Below are positions 37,749-42,837 of a DNA stretch of 42,837 nucleotides, in pieces. The stretch lies in assembly GCF_004570345.1 (NCBI RefSeq), contig NZ_SPQM01000024.1, forward strand, positions 1 to 42,837, read 5' to 3'. The notes under the pieces were generated by a model that was not told where the DNA came from, did no database searches, and was given only the letters and a program-made list of their open reading frames with translations. Numbering within the stretch: position 1 is the first letter of the stretch; every line of letters begins with the position of its first letter. The stretch is from Blastococcus sp. CT_GayMR20. GTDB lineage: Bacteria > Actinomycetota > Actinomycetes > Mycobacteriales > Geodermatophilaceae. The position numbers and the translations under genes are program-made.

Positions 37749-39164
37749 TTGTTGACGACGGTCTCGGCCGCGCCGCCCCCGCCTGCCCTCGACCCGCGGA
37801 ACCCTGAGGACCGTCTCGCCCGGTTCTTCGACGACGGGACGATGCAGCCGCTGACCGGCCGCGACACCTCGGGCGTCCTCGCGGCGCGGGGCACCGTGCA
37901 GGGCACCCCGGCCATCGCCTACTGCACCGACGCCACAGTCATGGGCGGCGCCATGGGGGTCGACGGCTGCCTGCACATCGTCGACGCCATCGACACGGCG
38001 CTGCGCGAGCGGATGCCGGCCGTCGGCATCTGGCACTCCGGCGGCGCCCGCCTGGCCGAGGGGGTCACCGCCCTGCACGCCGTCGGCGAGGTGTTCGCCG
38101 CGATGGTGCGCGCGTCGGGGCGCATCCCGCAGATCTCCGTCGTCCTGGGACCGGCCGCCGGCGGCGCCGCCTACGGGCCGGCGCTCACCGACCTCGTGAT
38201 CATGGGTCCGGCCGGGCGCGTCTTCGTCACCGGTCCGGACGTCGTCCGCTCGGTGACCGGCGAGGACGTGGACATGGAGAGCCTCGGCGGGCCGGACACC
38301 CACGGCCGGCGCAGCGGCGTCGTCCACGTGGTGACCGACTCCGAGGAGGCGGCCCTCGCGACGGCCCGGACGGCGGTCGACCTGCTCGCCGCCCAGGGGA
38401 CGTTCCGGCCGCTCGGCGACGAGCCGGACGTCGACCTCGCCGCCCTGCTGCCCGAACAGCGGAACCGCGCCTACGACGTCAAGCCGCTGGTGGTCGGGGT
38501 GCTCGACGGGCCGGGGCTGGAGCTGCATCCGCGGTTCGCGCCCAACGTCGTGACGACCCTCGGCCGGATGTCGGGGCGGACGGTCGGCGTCATCGCCAAC
38601 AACCCGCTGCGGCTCGGCGGCTGCCTGGACTCCGCCTCGGCCGAGAAGGCGGCCCGCTTCGTGCGGATGTGCGACGCCTTCGGCATCCCGCTGGTCGTCC
38701 TGGTCGACGTGCCCGGCTACCTGCCCGGCGTCGGCCAGGAGTGGGACGGCGTCGTGCGGCGGGGCGCCAAGCTGCTGCACGCGTTCGCCGAGGCGGTGGT
38801 CCCCCGCGTGACGCTGGTGACCCGCAAGTCCTACGGCGGTGCGTACATCGCGATGAACGCCCGGTCGCTCGGGGCGACGAAGGTCTTCGCGTGGCCCGGC
38901 GCCGAGGTCGCGGTCATGGGTGCCAAGGCCGCCGTCGGCATCCTGCACCGCAGGAAGCTGGCCGCGGTGCCGCCCGGGGAGCGCGAGGCGCTGCACGCCC
39001 GCCTGGCCGAGGAGCACGAGCGGATCGCCGGAGGCGTGCACCGCGCGCTGGAGATCGGCGTCGTCGATGATGTCGTGCAGCCGTCGCACACCCGGCGCCG
39101 GCTGGTGGACGCGCTGTCCGACGCCCCGCCGGGCCGCGGAGCGCACGGCAACATCCCGCTCTGA
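37749..39164 (+). CDS. accD: Acyl-CoA carboxylase carboxyltransferase, AccD6-like (mirror copy)
   Basis: Mirror of 3674-5089. Two adjacent TTG codons (37749, 37752); GGAGG at 37741-37745 is better spaced for the second. Confidence 0.93.
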   Translation: MLTTVSAAPPPPALDPRNPEDRLARFFDDGTMQPLTGRDTSGVLAARGTVQGTPAIAYCTDATVMGGAMGVDGCLHIVDAIDTALRERMPAVGIWHSGGARLAEGVTALHAVGEVFAAMVRASGRIPQISVVLGPAAGGAAYGPALTDLVIMGPAGRVFVTGPDVVRSVTGEDVDMESLGGPDTHGRRSGVVHVVTDSEEAALATARTAVDLLAAQGTFRPLGDEPDVDLAALLPEQRNRAYDVKPLVVGVLDGPGLELHPRFAPNVVTTLGRMSGRTVGVIANNPLRLGGCLDSASAEKAARFVRMCDAFGIPLVVLVDVPGYLPGVGQEWDGVVRRGAKLLHAFAEAVVPRVTLVTRKSYGGAYIAMNARSLGATKVFAWPGAEVAVMGAKAAVGILHRRKLAAVPPGEREALHARLAEEHERIAGGVHRALEIGVVDDVVQPSHTRRRLVDALSDAPPGRGAHGNIPL

Positions 39165-39176
39165 GCAAGGGCCCCG

Positions 39177-39207
39177 TGCCCCCCACCGCTCGCACGCTCG
39201 CGGCGGG
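39177..39207. repeat. 31 bp hairpin repeat downstream of accD (mirror copy)
   Basis: Mirror of 3631-3661. Confidence 0.75.
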
Positions 39208-39248
39208 GCCGTGCGCGGGGCCGCTCCAGTGCGTCGCTACGAGAAATG

Positions 39249-39287
39249 GTCGTCCGGGCGCCGCTTCCCCGACGGCGCCCGAACGAC
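39249..39287. terminator. Bidirectional terminator hairpin (mirror copy)
   Basis: Mirror of 3551-3589. Confidence 0.7.
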
Positions 39288-39305
39288 CGGTCCCAGGCTA
39301 CGACG

Positions 39306-39327
39306 ACTCCGCGAGTCGCCGCGGAGT
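39306..39327. terminator. Hairpin after DUF3145 (mirror copy)
   Basis: Mirror of 3511-3532. Confidence 0.5.
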
Positions 39328-39350
39328 GTCGTGTTCAGATCGTGATGAGC

Positions 39351-39851
39351 TCAGACCACCTGGTGGAGCCAGGTGACCGGGCTGCCGTCGCCGGCGTGGC
39401 GGTAGACCTCGAGGTCGGCGTCCCAGGCCGCACCGAGGAGCTCGTCCACGCCGTGGCGGAAGGCCTCGGCGGAGCCGGCGGTCGCGGCCAGGTGCCGCAG
39501 CTGCTGCTCGCTGATCATGATGTCGCCATTGGCGCTGGTGGGAGCGCGGAAGACGCCGTGACCCGGCACGTACGACATGCGCTCGCCGTCGTTGCCGTGG
39601 CTGGCTTCCTCGGTGACCTCGAAGCGCAGCATCGGCCACGCGCGCAGGGCAGCGACCAGCCTGGCGCCTGTTCCCGGCGAACCTGTCCATGCCACCTCGG
39701 CACGGTAGGAACCGTGCGCCGCGGGCTGTTCGTCCCACGACAGGGAGACCGGCGCGCCGACGACGCGTTCAAGCGCCCACTCGACATGCTGGCAGAGCGC
39801 CTTCGGGCACGCGTGCACGAAGACGACACCCTGGGTTGACCGTCGCTGCAC
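39351..39851 (-). CDS. DUF3145 family protein (mirror copy)
   Basis: Mirror of 2987-3487. Confidence 0.88.
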   Translation of the reverse strand: MQRRSTQGVVFVHACPKALCQHVEWALERVVGAPVSLSWDEQPAAHGSYRAEVAWTGSPGTGARLVAALRAWPMLRFEVTEEASHGNDGERMSYVPGHGVFRAPTSANGDIMISEQQLRHLAATAGSAEAFRHGVDELLGAAWDADLEVYRHAGDGSPVTWLHQVV

Positions 39852-40224
39852 GGGGCACCTCCATCGACTCGACTGGTCTCGTCTTCCCCTACGGACCAAG
39901 CGACTCGGTGACGCGCTGTATTCGGCAGTGACGGAGCAGGGCTCCTGCGAACAGTCTGCACGATAGGTGCCCCATCGCGCCAGCCCGGTTGGGACAGTTG
40001 GTTCGAATGTGACTGAAGGTGACCTGTGATGCGTCTTACTGCTGGTCAGGCGCAATACCACGGGGTACGCCGATGAGTCCACCGGGCTCGGCGCGGCATC
40101 GCGAGACCGGCCGTCCGGGGTGTGACCGCTGGTCAGCGCCTCGTTCCAGTTGAGTGACCATCACCCGGTTCTCGTCACTCAGAGTGACGGACGCGGATAT
40201 GAGGGGTGGCCCGGGGCCGAAGAG
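39852..40224. other. Intergenic region upstream of DUF3145 (mirror copy)
   Basis: Mirror of 2614-2986, with the GTCACTC dyads at 40154-40188. Confidence 0.6.
40154..40188. promoter_or_regulatory. Tandem GTCACTC dyads (mirror copy)
   Basis: Mirror of 2650-2684. Confidence 0.4.
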
Positions 40225-40485
40225 TCATCCGCCGACGGTGGCCTGCAGGTCCTCCCGCGGAACCACGCGCACCGCCCGGAACGGCCGTCCGTTGTCCCCT
40301 GGCTCGGTCCAGTCGACCTCGACGACCTGGCCGGCGCGCAGCGTTCCGGCGCCCGTGGTGCTGTGCTCGACCACCGACGCGTCCGCCCAGCAGTCGCCGG
40401 GGAGCTCGGAGGCCTCGATGACCGCGCCGTGCCGGTCCTCGTCCCAGCGGATGACCGTGCCGAGGGTGGTGCCGCTGCGCGCCAT
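40225..40485 (-). CDS. Cold-shock-domain-like small protein (mirror copy)
   Basis: Mirror of 2353-2613. Confidence 0.68.
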   Translation of the reverse strand: MARSGTTLGTVIRWDEDRHGAVIEASELPGDCWADASVVEHSTTGAGTLRAGQVVEVDWTEPGDNGRPFRAVRVVPREDLQATVGG

Positions 40486-40532
40486 GCCGCCAGGTTGCGC
40501 CCCCGGCGCCGGCGCAGCAAGAGCCGGGCGGG

Positions 40533-41678
40533 TCAGCAGGCGAGCGCGGTGACCCGGTTGCCGCCGGCGCTCTTCGAGCGGTACATGGCGGCGTCCGCAC
40601 GGTGCATGAGGTCCTCGACGTCGTCCCCGGGCTGGACCTCGGCGACGCCGACGCTGGCGGTCACACCGGAGGCGGCGCCGACCGCCGCGACGGCCTGGCG
40701 GACCCGCTCGGCGAGCATCTCGCCGGAGAAGGTCACCGAGACGTCGGCCAGGACGGCGAACTCGTCACCGCCGAGGCGGGCGACGGTGTCGGTCTCCCGC
40801 ACCGCGCCGCCCAGGGCCGTGGCCACCGACTTCAGCATGTAGTCGCCGGCCGCGTGGCCACCGACGTCGTTGACGGCCTTGAAGCCGTCCAGGTCGACCA
40901 GGCAGACGACCGTCTGGTGACCCCACGCGGCGGCGTTCACGGCCGCAGCGACGCGCTCCATGTACGCCCGTCGGTTCGGGATGCCGGTCAGCGGGTCGGT
41001 CGAGGCAAGCGTCTCCTGCGTGCGGATCAGCAGGACCTGGCGGTCGTAGATGGCCCATGAATTTGCCGAGGCCATGGCACAGATCAGGGTGAAGGAACCC
41101 ATGATCACCATGAAGAACAGGCCGGCCGTGGTGACGCCAGGAAGCTCGACGACGAACAGGTAGCTGAGGGTCATGACGCTGCCCATGGCCACGACGCCGT
41201 ACGGGGAGTAGGCCACCGCGGCGTAGGTGAGCGCGAGGAAGAGCAGCGCGTCCAGCGGACTGGACGACCCCCCGTCGAGTCGTGTCACGAGGACCACGAC
41301 GGCCGTCTCGGCCAAGCTCCAGACGTAGAACAAGGTGGGACCGCGGGAGTCGCGCATCATCGCGCTCAACGGGAGCAGGAGGATGCACGGGCAGGCGACG
41401 ATGACGAGCGCGAGTGCGGCCAAGATGGCAAAGGAGTGCCGCCCGGGGCTGCCGGTGAGGAGCACGTACCCGACGACCGACCAGCACGCGACCTCGCTGA
41501 CGATCACGCCGATGCGCACGTGGCCGAGCCAGTAGGCCACCCGGTCGTCGTCCCCGGCCAGCGGGCGGTAGAGACCGTCGCGCACCGCGGAGAGCACCCG
41601 GCGCAGGAGTCCTGGCCGGGTGGGTGCGCCGAGGGGCGCACGGGTGGCGCGGCGTTCGGCTGCCGCTGCTTCGGTCAC
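40533..41678 (-). CDS. Membrane-bound diguanylate cyclase (mirror copy)
   Basis: Mirror of 1160-2305, GGDEF and RETD I-site intact. Confidence 0.92.
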   Translation of the reverse strand: MTEAAAAERRATRAPLGAPTRPGLLRRVLSAVRDGLYRPLAGDDDRVAYWLGHVRIGVIVSEVACWSVVGYVLLTGSPGRHSFAILAALALVIVACPCILLLPLSAMMRDSRGPTLFYVWSLAETAVVVLVTRLDGGSSSPLDALLFLALTYAAVAYSPYGVVAMGSVMTLSYLFVVELPGVTTAGLFFMVIMGSFTLICAMASANSWAIYDRQVLLIRTQETLASTDPLTGIPNRRAYMERVAAAVNAAAWGHQTVVCLVDLDGFKAVNDVGGHAAGDYMLKSVATALGGAVRETDTVARLGGDEFAVLADVSVTFSGEMLAERVRQAVAAVGAASGVTASVGVAEVQPGDDVEDLMHRADAAMYRSKSAGGNRVTALAC

Positions 41679-41752
41679 GGTCCTGCGATCGGCGGTTCGG
41701 GACCCCTGCTTGATCCGCGCCTCACCCCTCGGAGGGAGATCGGTTGCCGGAC

Positions 41753-41772
41753 GACGTGGCGCGTGCCACGTC
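41753..41772. promoter_or_regulatory. Operator-like palindrome (mirror copy)
   Basis: Mirror of 1066-1085. Confidence 0.4.
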
Positions 41773-41815
41773 CGTCTCCACGCCTGCCGTCGCCGGAGCC
41801 GGGTAGTGGTCGCCG

Positions 41816-42709
41816 ATGGACCGACACCAGGGCATGGCCGACGCCGGTCGCGACGAGATCGCCGGCATGGTGCTGGGGGCGTGGGACGCGTTCCTCGCGC
41901 AGGCGGAGCAGGTCGAGCTGAGCCGGCCGTCGCGGCTGCGCGGCTGGCGGGCGCAGGAGATCTGCGTCCACCTGGGCTGCTGGGACGACCACACCGCGCT
42001 CGCCGATCTGATCGCGTCGGCGCGCGACGGCGGGGCCGGCACTCCCCCGGACGTGGACGCCGTCAACGCCCGCGTGACCGCTGCCCACCGGGACGCCCCT
42101 CGCGAGGAGGTCGTGGCGGCGCTGCAGCGGAACCGGGACGCGACCGCCGACTACCTGGCCAAGGAGCCCGTCGAGCTCGACACCGCGCCCACCGTGTCGG
42201 TCGTCGGGAGCATCCCGCTGCTGAGCGTCGTCCTGGGTCAGGCGTACGAGCTCGCCGTCCACGGCCTGGACCTGGTCTCGTGCGGGGCCGCTCCCCCGCC
42301 TCCGGACGTGCTGCAGTCGGGCCTGGCCGCGCTCGCCGACGTGACCGGCGCCCTGGCCGCGTCGATGGCCATCTCCGGCGGCGTCACGCTGGCCACGCCG
42401 GAGGGTGGGTGGGCATTCGCGTCCGCGGCCGACGGCTGGACCGTCCGCCGGGTGGCCCCCGACGCCTTCACCGGGCCGGCCGTGGAGGCGCCCGCGGACC
42501 TGCTGCTCGAGGCGGCGTCGGGCCGGATCAACCCGGTACCCGCGGTGGCCCGCCGCAGGCTGAAGGTCCACGACGTCGGCGGGCTGCTGCAGCTGGCCCC
42601 CATCGTGCAGGCCGTGCCCGGCATCCCGGGGGGCCCGATCCTGCAGCTGGCCGCGCGGACGGTCGGCGGTGCCGGCGGCATGCTCGGCCGCCTGTTCCGG
42701 AAGGGCTAG
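41816..42709 (+). CDS. Maleylpyruvate isomerase-family DinB-like protein (mirror copy)
   Basis: Mirror of 129-1022. Confidence 0.72.
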   Translation: MDRHQGMADAGRDEIAGMVLGAWDAFLAQAEQVELSRPSRLRGWRAQEICVHLGCWDDHTALADLIASARDGGAGTPPDVDAVNARVTAAHRDAPREEVVAALQRNRDATADYLAKEPVELDTAPTVSVVGSIPLLSVVLGQAYELAVHGLDLVSCGAAPPPPDVLQSGLAALADVTGALAASMAISGGVTLATPEGGWAFASAADGWTVRRVAPDAFTGPAVEAPADLLLEAASGRINPVPAVARRRLKVHDVGGLLQLAPIVQAVPGIPGGPILQLAARTVGGAGGMLGRLFRKG

Positions 42710-42837
42710 GTGTACTGCCCGGAGACGTTGGTGCAACGGTTGATGGGCGGGAGGTTGCCCAGGGCGGTGTGGGGCCGGTGGTTGTTGTAGTGGTGGAGCC
42801 AGCCTGACAGAGCCGCTCGGCGTGCGGTTTCGGATGT
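42706..42837 (-). CDS. IS481/IS3-type transposase C-terminal end (mirror copy)
   Basis: Mirror of 1-132, cut by the window edge at the same codon. Confidence 0.8.
   Translation of the reverse strand, partial: TSETARRAALSGWLHHYNNHRPHTALGNLPPINRCTNVSGQYT

Overview
The window is a near-perfect giant palindrome. Bases 1-21331 (left arm) reappear as the exact reverse complement in 21507-42837 (right arm), so position x pairs with 42838-x. Only 175 bases (21332-21506) at the centre are unpaired. It therefore holds one 21.3 kb locus written twice, plus a short unique piece of an acyl-CoA ligase gene. All genes, the tRNA and the intergenic repeats that I compared match between arms. The simplest reading is a fold-back (inverted) chimera or an assembly walk through an inverted junction. 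A genuine inverted duplication is possible but cannot be shown from sequence alone.

The DNA is very GC-rich, uses many GTG/TTG starts and has strong GGAGG ribosome sites. Gene content is that of a high-GC actinobacterium: homodimeric pyruvate dehydrogenase E1, FAS-II operon with a PucR-type FasR, AccD6-like carboxyltransferase, DUF3145, DUF3052, AhpE, and a mycothiol-type DinB protein. The overall look suggests Geodermatophilaceae or relatives (inference). The backbone ahpE - DUF3052 - aceE - fasR - fabD - fabH - acpP - fabF - accD resembles the mycobacterial Rv2238c-Rv2247 region.

Left-arm layout (mirrored on the right): IS-type transposase tail (1-132); DinB-like protein (-); membrane diguanylate cyclase (+); cold-shock-like protein (+); DUF3145 (+); then on the minus strand, read right to left, fasR > fabD > lysine-free biotinyl-like domain > fabH > acpP > fabF > accD (10255 down to 3674). 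A block of PAP2 phosphatase, pirin-like cupin, DUF1801 protein and M20 amidohydrolase (+), with a D-amino-acid oxidase and a LacI-regulator remnant (-), lies between fasR and aceE. Beyond aceE (-) come a possible 28-codon ORF, DUF3052, ahpE-like peroxiredoxin and tRNA-Val(UAC) (+), a hairpin-rich stretch with a decayed hydrolase tail, two divergent alpha/beta hydrolases around a 20 bp operator-like palindrome, and the 3' end of an acyl-CoA ligase at the palindrome centre.

Functionally, aceE makes acetyl-CoA, the AccD-type carboxyltransferase supplies malonyl-CoA, FabD loads it on AcpP, and FabH and FabF condense it. FasR is the likely operon activator. The least explained piece is the 82-residue biotinyl-like protein, which has no lysine at all, translationally coupled between fabD and fabH. 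Hairpins flank acpP on both sides, and a 31 bp hairpin repeat recurs after acpP and after accD. I see no CRISPR array, prophage or defence system, and no convincing wholly new multi-gene system.
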